A DNA stretch of 64,000 nt from Luteibacter sp. 9135 (GCF_000745005.1 NZ_JQNB01000001.1:1240001-1304000); one strand, 5' to 3'; shown: positions 36,899-46,577, numbered from the stretch's first letter. The notes: a model not told the origin generated them from the letters alone. Program-made: numbers and translations.

Positions 36899-38529
36899 TG
36901 CTTCGGACCTATCGCACGATGAAACGCCGTACCCTGGTAAGCGCCTGCCTGCTCCTGTTGGGCACGCAGGCGGACGTGGATGCACAGACCCTTCCCGCGC
37001 AGGCCCAGCAACAGCCCGCGCAACGCACGGACCGCTATTACGACCAGCGCCAGGCACCACCGGCGCCCGGACGTACGGCCGATCCGCTTCCGGCCTCCAC
37101 CGCGCCGGCCAGGGCCACGGTGCAAAGCGACGTGCGTTTCGTGCTCACGTCGGTCACCTTCGACCACTCGGCTTTCCTCGATGACGCTGCCGTGCGTGCC
37201 GTGGCCCAGCCGTACACCGGCAGGGAAGTGGGCGCGGCGGAACTCAATGCCATCGTCGACGGTGTCAACGCGTTGTATGCGGCCAAGGGCATCAGCACGG
37301 CACGTGCCGTCCTGGGCAAGCAGGGTGTCGTCGATGGCGTGGTCCACGTCGATCTAGTCGAAGGCCACCTGGGTGCGGTGCGTATCCAGGGCAACCACCG
37401 CACCAGGGAAGCCTTCGTGCGGCGTCGTATCCATGCGCAGGAGGGCGAGCTGTTCGACGCCAACGCGCTGCGCGACGACCTGGTCTACCTCAACCGCACC
37501 ACGTCGCTGCACGGTGCCGCGTTGCTCCAGCCGGGCGCCTCGCGGGGCATGACCGACCTGCTGGTCGACGTTACCGAGCCGGCACCGCGCAGCTTCGACG
37601 CCTTCGTCGATAACGCCGGTGTCGACACCAGCGGCACGACGCGCGTGGGCGTGCAAGGCCATGCGGAAGGCCTGCTGGGCGTGAACGACCGCTTGGACCT
37701 GAGCATCGCCAAGGCGCGCGGCGGTACCGACGGATCGCTGTCGTACGCGGCCGTCGTCACTCCGTCCAACGGCATGCTGGGCGCCAGCTACTCACGTAGC
37801 CAGATCGATATCGTCAATGGCGCCTACCGCGACCTCGACATCGTCGGCCATTCGTCGGTGGCGGCGCTGAACTTCACCCAGCCGTTCATTGCCAACCAGC
37901 GCTGGCTGTTCGAGGGCACGGCATCCTATTCGCACGCCAAATCGTCCACGGACATCGCCGGCACGTCGGTGGCCGATATCACCACCAACGGCCTCGGCGT
38001 GGGCATCCTGCTCAACCATCGTGTCGAGGGGCGCGAATGGACGCTGACCCAGTCCGTTACGCACCTCAACAGCGACCAGCCCATCGCCGATGCCGGTTCG
38101 TTCCTCACCGCCACCGGCAGCTTCGACGGCGTGCAGCGCCTGGGCGGCGCCTGGGCACTGCGGCTTGGCGCCGGGTGGCAGTACACCTCCAAGGACGCCC
38201 TGCCGTCGTCGTCGCTGTTCCAGCTGGGTGGCGTGGGCAGCGTGCGTGGCTACGACCGCGGCATCGTGGCCGGCACCCGAGGGTATTTCCTGGACCTGGA
38301 GCTGCACCGCCAGGTGGGTGCGGCGGATCTTTACGCCTTCGCCGACCACGGTGCGGTCTTCGCGGCCTTCCCGCGCGACCGCCAGATCACCGGCGGTGGC
38401 CTAGGCGTGCTGTGGAACTTCCGTCACTGGCTCAGCTTCAACGGCGACGTGGCGCACGCGTTCACCAAGGTGATCCCGGGACAGGACAGCTGGCGGGTGG
38501 ACTTCCGGGCGGCGGTGCACTGGGAGTAG
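36898..38529 (+). CDS. TPS outer-membrane transporter for the giant adhesin (ShlB/FhaC family)
   Basis: This 543-residue TpsB starts at an ATG overlapping the adhesin stop (TGATG); a second ATG at 36919 would give a tighter signal peptide ending near V-D-A-Q. After a Gln/Pro-rich linker come POTRA domains (V-L-T-S-V-T-F-D-H-S, then L-Y-A-A-K-G-I-S-T-A, then V-R-I-Q-G-N-H-R-T-R-E), followed by the barrel with G-S-V-R-G-Y-D-R-G. The sequence is clearly different from the TpsB at 4991, consistent with separate cognate partners. It should bind the adhesin N-terminal TPS domain and thread it through the outer membrane. It ends 29 bp before polB. Confidence 0.92.
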   Translation: MLRTYRTMKRRTLVSACLLLLGTQADVDAQTLPAQAQQQPAQRTDRYYDQRQAPPAPGRTADPLPASTAPARATVQSDVRFVLTSVTFDHSAFLDDAAVRAVAQPYTGREVGAAELNAIVDGVNALYAAKGISTARAVLGKQGVVDGVVHVDLVEGHLGAVRIQGNHRTREAFVRRRIHAQEGELFDANALRDDLVYLNRTTSLHGAALLQPGASRGMTDLLVDVTEPAPRSFDAFVDNAGVDTSGTTRVGVQGHAEGLLGVNDRLDLSIAKARGGTDGSLSYAAVVTPSNGMLGASYSRSQIDIVNGAYRDLDIVGHSSVAALNFTQPFIANQRWLFEGTASYSHAKSSTDIAGTSVADITTNGLGVGILLNHRVEGREWTLTQSVTHLNSDQPIADAGSFLTATGSFDGVQRLGGAWALRLGAGWQYTSKDALPSSSLFQLGGVGSVRGYDRGIVAGTRGYFLDLELHRQVGAADLYAFADHGAVFAAFPRDRQITGGGLGVLWNFRHWLSFNGDVAHAFTKVIPGQDSWRVDFRAAVHWE

Positions 38530-38558
38530 GCCGCCCACCGGTCGGTTAAACTAAGGGG

Positions 38559-40928
38559 GTGACCACCCCCACCCAGAACGGCTACATCCTGACGCGCCAA
38601 TGGCGGGACACGCGGGAAGGTAGCGAGGTCGAACTGTGGGTGGCCATGGAAGGCGGCGCCCGCCGTGTCGTTCTCACCGGGCAGCGCAGCGTGGCCTTCG
38701 TGGCCGCCTCCGCCCGTGAAACCGTGGAATCCGCGATCCGGCGCGATGCCGCCGTCGAGCTGGCACCCCTGCCGCTGAAGACCTTCGCGCAGGAGCCGGT
38801 GCTCGGCGTCTACACGCGCGGGCATCGGGTCATGCAGGCGCTGGAGAAGCAACTCTCGGAGCGGGGTGTCGTGCTGCACGAGGCGGACATCCGCCCCGAC
38901 GATCGCTACCTCATGGAGCGCTTCATCACGGCGTCGGTGACGATCGAGGCGGCGGAGGCCGATGCCGCCACCCTGGTCAATCCGCGCCTGCGCCCCGGCG
39001 AGCGCTACCGGCCGACGCTGCGCACCGTGTCGCTGGATATCGAAACCAGCGCGGAGGGCCAATTGTATTCCGTGGCACTGGAAGGCTGCGGCCAGCGTCA
39101 GGTGTACATGTTGGGGGTGCCCGTTGCGGGCGACGAGACGCCGCACGATTTCGACCTGGCCTATGTCGACGACCACGCGGCGCTCATCGTCGCGCTGAAC
39201 AACTGGTTCCGCCACCATGATCCGGACGTCATCATCGGATGGAACCTGATCCAGTTCGACCTGCGCCTGTTGCAGGCGTGCGCGGATCGCTGCGGCCGCG
39301 TGCTCACCCTCGGGCGGGGCGGCACGCCCATCGACTGGCGCGAACACCGGCATCGCGACCATTACGTGTTCGCGTCCATCCCCGGCCGCCTGCCGATCGA
39401 CGGCATCGAGGCGTTGCGTTCGGCCTCGCTGAGCTTCGCGTCCTTCAGCCTGGAGGCCGTCGCCCGCGAGCTGCTCGGTGAAGGCAAGGACATCGACGAC
39501 CCGTACAGCCGCATGGCCGAGATCGAGCGGCGTTTCCATCACGACAAGCCGGCGCTGGCGCGTTACAACCTGCACGACTGCGAACTGGTGACGCGGATAT
39601 TCCAGAAGACGCGCCTGCTCGAGTTCCTGCTGGAGCGCGCCGACGTGACCGGCCTGCAGGCCGATCGCTCCGGCGGCTCGATTGCCGCGTTCACCTACCT
39701 CTACCTGCCGCGCATGCACCGGGAGGGCTACGTCGCACCACGCACCGGCCGCGCCACGGGCGAATCCTACCCCGGGGGCTTCGTGATGGAGAGCCGTCCC
39801 GGTATCTACGATTCGATCCTGGTACTGGACTACAAAAGCCTTTACCCGTCGATCATCCGCACCTTCCTGGTCGATCCGATCGGCCTGGTGGAAGGCATGC
39901 GGGCGGTGGATCGCGGTGCCTGGATACCCGGCCCGCTGGATACGCGCTTCTCGCGGACGACCCATTGCCTGCCTGCGCTCATCGCGCAGTTGTGGACGGG
40001 TCGCGATGCCGCGAAGGCGCAGGGCAACACCCCGCTCGCACAGGCATTCAAGCTGCTGATGAACGCGTTTACCGGGGTGCTGGGCGCCCCGGATGCGCGC
40101 TTCTTCGATCCCCGGCTGATCTCCGCCATTACCCTGCGTGGCCACGAGATCATGCAGCAGACGCGTGCGTGGATCGAAGCCGACGGCTACGAGACGATCT
40201 ACGGCGATACGGATTCGATCTTCATCGGCCTGGGGCGTCCGCACGACGAAGCCGAGGCGCAGGCGGTGGCCGACACGCTGGTGGCGCGCATCAACACGTC
40301 ATGGGCCGCCAAGCTACGCCAGGAGATGGCGATCGACTCCTACCTGGAGATCGAGTTCGACACGCACTACCGTCGCTTCTTCATGCCGACCGTTCGCGGC
40401 AGCGAGACGGGTAGCAAGAAGCGCTATGCAGGGCTGGTGCGTGACGGCGACGACGAGCAGCTCGTGTTCCGCGGGCTGGAAGCCGTTCGCAGTGATTGGA
40501 CACCGCTGGCCAGGCAATTCCAGGAAGAGCTGTTCGGCATTATCTTCCGGCGGCAGCCTTACGAAGCGTACATCCAGGCCTATGTGCGCGACCTGCGGGA
40601 GGGCCGCCTCGACGAGCGTCTGGTCTATCGCAAGCGCCTGCGCGGCAAGCTGGACTCGTACGACCGCATGACGCCACCCCAGGTCCGGGCCGCCAGGCTG
40701 GCCGACGAGCACAACGCACGGCTTGGCCGCCCCTTGCAGTACCAGGGCGGCGGCTGGATTCGCTACGTCATGACCCTCAACGGGCCGGAACCCATGGAAG
40801 CGCGGCGCGCCGCCATCGACTACGACCACTACGTCGAACACCAGCTGCGCCCGATCGCCGATGCGATCCTGCCCCTGGTCGGCGGCCGGTTCGATACCCT
40901 GGTGTCGCAGCAGACCCAGCTGTTCTGA
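38559..40928 (+). CDS. polB: DNA polymerase II (family B)
   Basis: The 789-residue length fits PolB. The exonuclease site is S-L-D-I-E-T-S near residue 159, with the I-I-G-W-N-L-I-Q-F-D segment near 226. The polymerase motifs are D-Y-K-S-L-Y-P-S-I-I (motif A), K-L-L-M-N-A-F-T-G-V-L-G (motif B) and Y-G-D-T-D-S (motif C). It is a damage-tolerant, error-correcting polymerase for restart and translesion work, SOS-induced in E. coli; no LexA-type box was recognised here. The start is GTG in a run of G, without a well-spaced ribosome binding site, chosen because it gives the usual N-terminus G-Y-I-L-T-R-Q-W-R-D. It follows the adhesin transporter by 29 bp, probably coincidentally. Confidence 0.96.
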   Translation: MTTPTQNGYILTRQWRDTREGSEVELWVAMEGGARRVVLTGQRSVAFVAASARETVESAIRRDAAVELAPLPLKTFAQEPVLGVYTRGHRVMQALEKQLSERGVVLHEADIRPDDRYLMERFITASVTIEAAEADAATLVNPRLRPGERYRPTLRTVSLDIETSAEGQLYSVALEGCGQRQVYMLGVPVAGDETPHDFDLAYVDDHAALIVALNNWFRHHDPDVIIGWNLIQFDLRLLQACADRCGRVLTLGRGGTPIDWREHRHRDHYVFASIPGRLPIDGIEALRSASLSFASFSLEAVARELLGEGKDIDDPYSRMAEIERRFHHDKPALARYNLHDCELVTRIFQKTRLLEFLLERADVTGLQADRSGGSIAAFTYLYLPRMHREGYVAPRTGRATGESYPGGFVMESRPGIYDSILVLDYKSLYPSIIRTFLVDPIGLVEGMRAVDRGAWIPGPLDTRFSRTTHCLPALIAQLWTGRDAAKAQGNTPLAQAFKLLMNAFTGVLGAPDARFFDPRLISAITLRGHEIMQQTRAWIEADGYETIYGDTDSIFIGLGRPHDEAEAQAVADTLVARINTSWAAKLRQEMAIDSYLEIEFDTHYRRFFMPTVRGSETGSKKRYAGLVRDGDDEQLVFRGLEAVRSDWTPLARQFQEELFGIIFRRQPYEAYIQAYVRDLREGRLDERLVYRKRLRGKLDSYDRMTPPQVRAARLADEHNARLGRPLQYQGGGWIRYVMTLNGPEPMEARRAAIDYDHYVEHQLRPIADAILPLVGGRFDTLVSQQTQLF

Positions 40929-41021
40929 ACGAACGCGTTTCGTGGCGCGATCTTCACGTGCACTCGACCCCGCCTTACAGGGCAAGGGGGAAGCTGGGCA
41001 TCCCCCGCACCGGAGCCCCCC

Positions 41022-41156
41022 ATGGCCGAGTCGAACGAATCCACGAAACCGAAGAGCCCGCGCGAGTACGACGCCGGCACGAGCGACCGGGTTGAGAAGA
41101 ACCCCAAGACGCCGGAGTCCCCCCAGCAGCAGCACGACAACGAAGACCACGGTTGA
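41022..41156 (+). CDS. Small hydrophilic protein (44 aa), unknown
   Basis: ATG 41022 follows CGGAG. The 44-residue product is rich in Glu, Lys, Pro, Asp and Gln, has no hydrophobic segment and looks disordered. It lies 16 bp before another tiny hydrophilic gene, and both have ribosome binding sites, so the pair may be one transcript. The style recalls small stress-induced proteins, but I do not recognise a family. Confidence 0.5.
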   Translation: MAESNESTKPKSPREYDAGTSDRVEKNPKTPESPQQQHDNEDHG

Positions 41157-41172
41157 ACCGGGAGTAGCCCTT

Positions 41173-41328
41173 ATGGCCGATCAGGAACACAAACCGCAGT
41201 CCGGCGATCGCAACAACGACTATGTCGCCCGCAACGACAAGCCCCAGCAGGTCAAGCGCGACAAGGCGATCGAGGAAGGGGAGCGAAAGATGGACGAGAT
41301 ATCCAAGCGGGACGAAGGCGTGCGCTAG
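41173..41328 (+). CDS. Small charged protein (51 aa), unknown
   Basis: ATG 41173 is preceded by GGGAG at normal distance. The 51 residues are almost all polar, starting M-A-D-Q-E-H-K-P and containing a probable helix (K-R-D-K-A-I-E-E-G-E-R-K-M-D-E-I). No motif was recognised. Together with the 44-residue gene upstream it forms a pair of intrinsically disordered-looking peptides. Function unknown. Confidence 0.55.
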   Translation: MADQEHKPQSGDRNNDYVARNDKPQQVKRDKAIEEGERKMDEISKRDEGVR

Positions 41329-41404
41329 CCGTCGGTAGTGTTGCCGCCCCACGTACTTCACGCTCTAATGCGCCATTGAATCTCACACCTTGCTACCCGA
41401 CACA

Positions 41405-42052
41405 GTGACCGTTTCCTCCCAGACCCTCGATTTTCGCGCCCGGCGCCGTCTCGTCACGCGTGACACTATCGCCCGTGAAGCGAGGCGGCTGTTCCTCGAG
41501 CGGGGATTCGATCAGGTGACGATCGAAGAAATCGCGGCGGCCGCAGAGGTGGGGCGGATGACGGTGTTCAATCATTTCCCCCGCAAGGAGGATATGTTCT
41601 TCGAACACGACGAGCCGGGCAGGGAGCTGATCCGCGAGACCATCCGCCGATACGATCCGGCCATCGGGCCGCTGGAAACGATGCGCCTGTTCGCCCATGA
41701 ACTGGTCGGGCAGGGAAGTCCGTATATCCGCTTTACCTCGGCGCGGCAGAACTATGTCCAGACCATCGAGGCCAGCGAGACCCTGAAGTCGCGCATTCGT
41801 GCCATTCGGGACGAGATCGCCCAGCTGATCGCCGTCGGGCTGGCCGAGCGGGTCGGCCGCGATCCGGCCGATGCCGAGGCCCACCTGGCTGCCGACATGC
41901 TGCTGGCCACTTATACGGTGGCGATGTGGCAGGCCCACCGGCGTTATCGCCAGCATCCCGACGCCGGCGAAGCCGCAGCCACCTTCCTCCGCCTGGTCGA
42001 CCAGGGCACCCTTGGCATCCAGGCCGCGCTGGTCGGCACGCCCTACGCCTGA
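41405..42052 (+). CDS. TetR/AcrR family transcriptional regulator
   Basis: The N-terminal helix-turn-helix is clear: T-R-D-T-I-A-R-E-A-R-R-L-F, then F-D-Q-V-T-I-E-E-I-A-A-A-A-E-V, then T-V-F-N-H-F-P-R-K-E-D. The C-terminal part is the usual helical ligand-binding domain. A GTG at 41405 (215 residues) and a TTG at 41390 (220 residues) are both possible starts, and neither has a good ribosome binding site. It converges on the secreted beta-helix protein. Targets and ligand are unknown; its operator does not resemble the one found for the other TetR gene in this window. Confidence 0.88.
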   Translation: MTVSSQTLDFRARRRLVTRDTIAREARRLFLERGFDQVTIEEIAAAAEVGRMTVFNHFPRKEDMFFEHDEPGRELIRETIRRYDPAIGPLETMRLFAHELVGQGSPYIRFTSARQNYVQTIEASETLKSRIRAIRDEIAQLIAVGLAERVGRDPADAEAHLAADMLLATYTVAMWQAHRRYRQHPDAGEAAATFLRLVDQGTLGIQAALVGTPYA

Positions 42053-42108
42053 ATTATCGTAACTGCCATGGGTCCACTGCTCCTCGATGGGCACTGCGTA
42101 CGAGGTAC

Positions 42109-44454
42109 CTACTGGCGTAACACATCCTGCGGCAACGGCTGGTTGTCCTCCGGTTGGGATGGCCCATTCTGCGTCTGGTTCTGCCGGATCAGCACGTCCT
42201 TCATCGACAAGGCGTTCTGCAGTCTCACCCTGCGGACGTAGTTGTTTTCGATAAGCGAGTTGCCCACCGAATCCCAGAGGCCCACCTCGCCATCCCCAGC
42301 GAAGACGTTGTGCCGAATGATATTCGTCTGGGTCACGGTGCCGTCGTAACCCGTGCCAGGTGCCTGCTGGCCGTCTCGCCGCGTGGGCCCTTGCCCGGAC
42401 AGTCCTGTCTGGGCGTCGGCAGTCTGCGAGACGGTGTTGCCGAGCAACTGGAAGTGCCAGCCCGGCGTGTAGCCGGTTCCGGTCACGTACTCGCCGGCCT
42501 GCTGCACGATGCCGCCAGCGGCCGTGAACCGGTTGCCCGCCTGGATCACATCCGAGGATGGATAGAAGACGTTCTGGATACCGGGCACGCCGTAGTCGTT
42601 GTTGACGAACAACATGCGTCCGAGGGTACCCGTCAAGGTCAGGACGGACGTGGCGTCCGGATCGACGTCCCAGGGCCGATCGACCGTCACCTGGCGACGC
42701 TGGTCGCTGGCGGTGACGAAGCGCATCTGGCCGGAACCGGTGCCGGCTACCACCATGGCCGAAAAGCCGGTGGCAGGGAACTCGGCTTCATCGGTGATGT
42801 TGCCGGTGAGCGTAAGTGCGGTCCCGTTCACCCCCGCCACGCTGCCGGAATAGATGTTCTTGTTCTCGTCGAAGGTTAGTCCCCATACGGACGGATTGCT
42901 GCTGGAAGCCCGGCGGCTGAAATTGTCCGCGTAGTAGACATCGCGCGTGGGCATGGCAAATCCCCTTTCGACATCGAGCCCCCCTTCCGGCGACGCCGCC
43001 TGCATGAGCGTGTTGCCGGTGAATACGCCGTTTTCCGAGTAATAGCGGAACGACAGGGCGATGTGACGCCATGTAAGCGTCGACCCGGTCACCGACGCGC
43101 CATACACATGACCATTCATGAAGATCGGCTGGCTCGCCGTCACTTCGCTGTCGCGAATGCGCAGGTTGGACACGTTGCCGGCCTGCACGCCTGTCGCCAT
43201 GGTCGTGCCGGACGATCCGAGGTTCATGACGACGTTATCCACGAACGGTACGGAATGCACATCGTTTATCGCCATGTAGTCGAACACGATACCCTTGCCG
43301 TTCGTCATGTTGGGCGCGGTTATCTTGACGTTCCTGATGCCGAAGACACCTTGGGCGTAGTTGTTGTCGACGTTGTTCTGGCTAACGAAGTTAGCCTCGC
43401 CACTGAACAGTTCGCCGCCATTGGCGTCGGGGAAGCGCAGTTCGGTATTCGAACTCTTCCCGCCGTCGATGATCGAGTGGTTGGGTATGGCGTGCTCAAA
43501 GCCCTGGGCGTATTTCCCCGAAAGAACGTACGCGCCATAGCCGAGCGTGATGGTCGCCCCCTCGTTCTCCCAGGTGGCGCGCGTGCCGTTCCCTTTGGCG
43601 TCCAGGCCCCTCGCGCAGTTGAAGGCGATGTCGAAACTGTCGTCGTCGGGCAGTCCTCCGCCGTGGGGGCCGGCCACGGTGCATGTCCGTGCCGGCCAGG
43701 CGACGGGCGCTGCGATCGTAAATGTACTGTCGGCGGTGGGTCCGATGGAGCGGTCCGCGCCCAGGCCGAAGTGGTCGAACTTCTTCCACGCGGCCGGGCC
43801 TCCCGATCCGTTATGGAAATAAAGGTCGTACGAGCCGGCAGGGAGGTCGGCAGGTAGCGCGAAGCTCGCGCTGTAGTTGCTGTCGATGGCCGAACCGGGT
43901 CGATCCGCGGTCAACGTCCTCACAACCGCCCCGTTTTGTACCAGCGCAAGGAGAGGCGACCGTGCCGAGGCCGATACGCCGCCCATCGCGGTGCCATACA
44001 AACGAAGATACCCGCCAGGTGATGCCGTCGAGCCCCGGTCACCCTGCACGAACCAGATATCCGGGACGTTCACCAGGCTCATCGGCCCCACGGCCCCCGA
44101 GCCCGGTTCGACCAGCCGGAAGGCGTAGACGCCGGATACCGGGTCGTGGGGCAGAAACTTGACTGAGTGCGTACTGGCTTGCAGCGGCACGATATCGCTG
44201 GTCTGGGCCTCCGATATCGAAGCATGGGCCAGGGGACTGCCTGCATCGTCGTCGGCCAGTCGTTGGTACCTGACCACGGTATTCGGTGAGGTGTGCGCGG
44301 CACTGACGACGATCGTGTCGCCGGCGACCACGGGCTGCGATGCCCATAACGCGGTGGGTAATCCCGTATCGCCGGCGTGGCTCGGCGCCATGATGCAGGC
44401 TGCGATCGCCAGCGCGATCCCTTGGGCGACTATCCTTTTACGCGAAACGCTCAT
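42109..44454 (-). CDS. Secreted right-handed beta-helix protein, function unknown (781 aa)
   Basis: The signal peptide (residues 1-28, ending S-H-A-G) is followed by an Ig-like/beta region (about 40-250). A parallel beta-helix rich in Asn and Gly covers about 300-520 (segments such as V-S-N-L-R-I-R-D-S-E-V, S-V-T-G-S-T-L-T-W and N-G-V-F-T-G-N-T-L) and continues towards the C-terminus (N-I-I-R-H-N-V-F and S-L-I-E-N-N-Y-V). This pectate-lyase-like architecture is used by polysaccharide lyases, tailspikes and adhesins. I do not see a convincing catalytic signature, so substrate cleavage is not claimed. It stands alone between a convergent TetR gene and a LysR gene. Confidence 0.8.
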   Translation of the reverse strand: MSVSRKRIVAQGIALAIAACIMAPSHAGDTGLPTALWASQPVVAGDTIVVSAAHTSPNTVVRYQRLADDDAGSPLAHASISEAQTSDIVPLQASTHSVKFLPHDPVSGVYAFRLVEPGSGAVGPMSLVNVPDIWFVQGDRGSTASPGGYLRLYGTAMGGVSASARSPLLALVQNGAVVRTLTADRPGSAIDSNYSASFALPADLPAGSYDLYFHNGSGGPAAWKKFDHFGLGADRSIGPTADSTFTIAAPVAWPARTCTVAGPHGGGLPDDDSFDIAFNCARGLDAKGNGTRATWENEGATITLGYGAYVLSGKYAQGFEHAIPNHSIIDGGKSSNTELRFPDANGGELFSGEANFVSQNNVDNNYAQGVFGIRNVKITAPNMTNGKGIVFDYMAINDVHSVPFVDNVVMNLGSSGTTMATGVQAGNVSNLRIRDSEVTASQPIFMNGHVYGASVTGSTLTWRHIALSFRYYSENGVFTGNTLMQAASPEGGLDVERGFAMPTRDVYYADNFSRRASSSNPSVWGLTFDENKNIYSGSVAGVNGTALTLTGNITDEAEFPATGFSAMVVAGTGSGQMRFVTASDQRRQVTVDRPWDVDPDATSVLTLTGTLGRMLFVNNDYGVPGIQNVFYPSSDVIQAGNRFTAAGGIVQQAGEYVTGTGYTPGWHFQLLGNTVSQTADAQTGLSGQGPTRRDGQQAPGTGYDGTVTQTNIIRHNVFAGDGEVGLWDSVGNSLIENNYVRRVRLQNALSMKDVLIRQNQTQNGPSQPEDNQPLPQDVLRQ

Positions 44455-44682
44455 ACGTCCTATCTCCGCTATCCGTGTCAGTAAAATGTCAACGTCAGCG
44501 GTTCTACTCGTGCGCTGCTTCGAGTGCCAGCACGGCGGCGTTCAAGCGCTCATCGAAAGGTAATGCTGTGACGTCTGTCCCAGATAGAAGGCCCTATGCA
44601 GCACCGTTAATTATTGCGATGTCGCGTGTGGCGCCGCCGAAGACGACGAATGCGCCGTTTTACGTCATGGCGGAGACGCGCG

Positions 44683-45564
44683 TCAGGCCTGTGCTACGAA
44701 CGATCCGTCGGGATACCGGCTCGCCATGAATTCCACGAAGGCGCGGACCTTGGGACTCTCGAGTCGCCGAGACGTATGCAGCACCCAGAGGTCGACGTCA
44801 TCACCGGCCACGCCCCACGTCACCAGTTGTCCCCTCTCCAGCATGTCGCCGACGATCGACTGCGGCAGCAACGCGGCACCTGCGCCGGCCGCGACGGCGT
44901 CGCGCACCATCGATAGCGACGAAAGGCGCAATACCGGTTGCGGTGCGATGGCGCGCTTGATGTCTCGCACGGTCCATACGTCGCCATCGCGATAGCTCGA
45001 GGTCACCACGGCGCGGATCGGAAAGGGATCGCTGTCGCCGTCACTGGGTCTCGCGATCGACGGTGGCGCGACAAGCAGCAACCGGTCGTGCGCGAAGCAA
45101 CGACCGACGAGGTCGGAGTCCTTCCGTGGGTTGATCCGGATGGCAATGTCGAAGCGTTCGTCGACGAGATCGACGATGCGATCTTCGGCAACGGCCTCGA
45201 TCTGCACGTCGGGGTAAAGTGCGATGAACTCCGCCGCCAACCTCGCCAGCGCCACTTGCGCGAACAACTGCGGTGCGGCCACGCGCAGCAGCCCACGCGG
45301 CCTATCCATCCCATCACGCGCCGCCGCCAGGGCCTCGGCCACTTCGTGCATCGGGCCTTCCGTCCGGGTCAGCAGGCTGCGCCCCGCGACGGTCAGGGCC
45401 AGGCTCTGGCCGCCCCGTTCGATGAGCCGGGTCCCCAGTGCTTCCTCCAGGTCCGCCACGCGTCGCGATAGCGTGGCTTTCGATCGACCGCTGGCCCGGC
45501 TGGCCTTGCCGAAGCCGCCGTGCCTCGCCACCAACTGGAAGTCCTCGAGCGCGCTCAGGTCCAT
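44683..45564 (-). CDS. LysR family transcriptional regulator
   Basis: The 293-residue product begins with a LysR helix-turn-helix (D-F-Q-L-V-A-R-H-G-G-F-G-K-A-S, S-K-A-T-L-S-R-R-V-A-D-L-E-E) and continues with a periplasmic-binding-protein-like effector domain (D-I-A-I-R-I-N-P near residue 137). It is divergent from the interrupted reductase gene at 45687, with 122 bp between starts, the usual layout for a LysR regulator and its target. An imperfect candidate site, CGGATA at 45583-45588 and TATCCG at 45615-45620, lies in that gap. The effector is unknown. Confidence 0.92.
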   Translation of the reverse strand: MDLSALEDFQLVARHGGFGKASRASGRSKATLSRRVADLEEALGTRLIERGGQSLALTVAGRSLLTRTEGPMHEVAEALAAARDGMDRPRGLLRVAAPQLFAQVALARLAAEFIALYPDVQIEAVAEDRIVDLVDERFDIAIRINPRKDSDLVGRCFAHDRLLLVAPPSIARPSDGDSDPFPIRAVVTSSYRDGDVWTVRDIKRAIAPQPVLRLSSLSMVRDAVAAGAGAALLPQSIVGDMLERGQLVTWGVAGDDVDLWVLHTSRRLESPKVRAFVEFMASRYPDGSFVAQA

Positions 45565-45686
45565 GGTGTCTCAATAATGATACGGATAGTCTCGATCTTA
45601 GTGGCTGTGTTTCTTATCCGCTACCACCTATCGTTCTTTCCACCCAACCAACCCACGGCCGTCCCGGCCATTCAAGGAGTCATGTC

Positions 45687-46562
45687 ATGACCATTCTCGT
45701 TACCGGTGCCACCGGCCAGGTAGGCCGCGAAGTCGTCAACCAGCTCGTCCAGCGCGGTGCCGACGTGCGTGCCTTCGTCCGCGATCCGTCGAAGGCCGAG
45801 CTTCCCGCCGGCGTGGATGTCGCCAAGGGCGACCTGCTCGATGTGGACGCCCTGCGCAGTGCCTTCCAGGGCGTAACGACCCTGTTCCTGCTCAACGCCG
45901 TCACCCCTGACGAATACACCCAGGCCATCGTGACGCTCAACGTCGCTCGCGAAGCCGGCATCGAGCGCATCGTGTACCTCTCGGTGATCCACAGCGACCG
46001 CTACGTCAACGTGCCGCACTTCGCCGGCAAGTTCGGTGTCGAGCGCATGCTCGAAGCGATGGGCATGTAAGCCACCATCCTGCGTCCGGCGTACTTCATC
46101 GGTAACGACCTGAGCATCAAGGATGTAATCACTGGCTACGGCGTGTATCCCATGCCGGTGGGTAGCAAGGGCCTGGCCATGATCGATACGCGCGACCTCG
46201 CCGAGGTTGCCGCACTCGAACTGCTGCGTCGCGAGAACGCCGCGCAGCCATTGCCGCTGGAGCGGATCAACGTGGTGGGGCCGGACACCCTCACCGGCGC
46301 CGCCATCGCGCAGATCTGGACCGACGTGCTGGGCCGCCCCATCGCTTATCCGGGCGAGGACTTCGCGGGTTTCGAGGGCAACCTTCGCCAATTCATGCCG
46401 TCGTGGATGGCGTACGACATGCGCATGATGACCGAGCGTTTCGTCACCGAGGGCATGCAGCCGGAGCAGGGTGACGTGGCACGCCTGACGGCCATGCTCG
46501 GCCGGCCGCTGCGCTCGTATCGCGAGTTTGCCACCGATGTGGCGCGCCATTCGGCGACGTGA
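45687..46562 (+). pseudogene. NmrA/SDR-type NAD(P)-binding reductase gene interrupted by an in-frame TAA
   Basis: AAGGAG precedes the ATG at 45687. The product starts with the Rossmann motif T-G-A-T-G-Q-V-G and runs well for 127 codons to M-G-M, where TAA stands at 46068-46070. The same frame then continues without a break as A-T-I-L-R-P-A-Y-F-I-G-N-D-L and on to a normal end at 46562. That is exactly what family members show after this point, giving 291 residues if read through. No frameshift is needed: one base change (from CAA, AAA, GAA, TCA or a Tyr codon) explains it. The downstream half has no good start. It is therefore probably a recent nonsense pseudogene, or a sequencing error. The intact enzyme would be a NAD(P)H-binding quinone or redox-sensing reductase. 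Confidence 0.85.
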
Positions 46563-46577
46563 TCGTTCCTACGGAAC

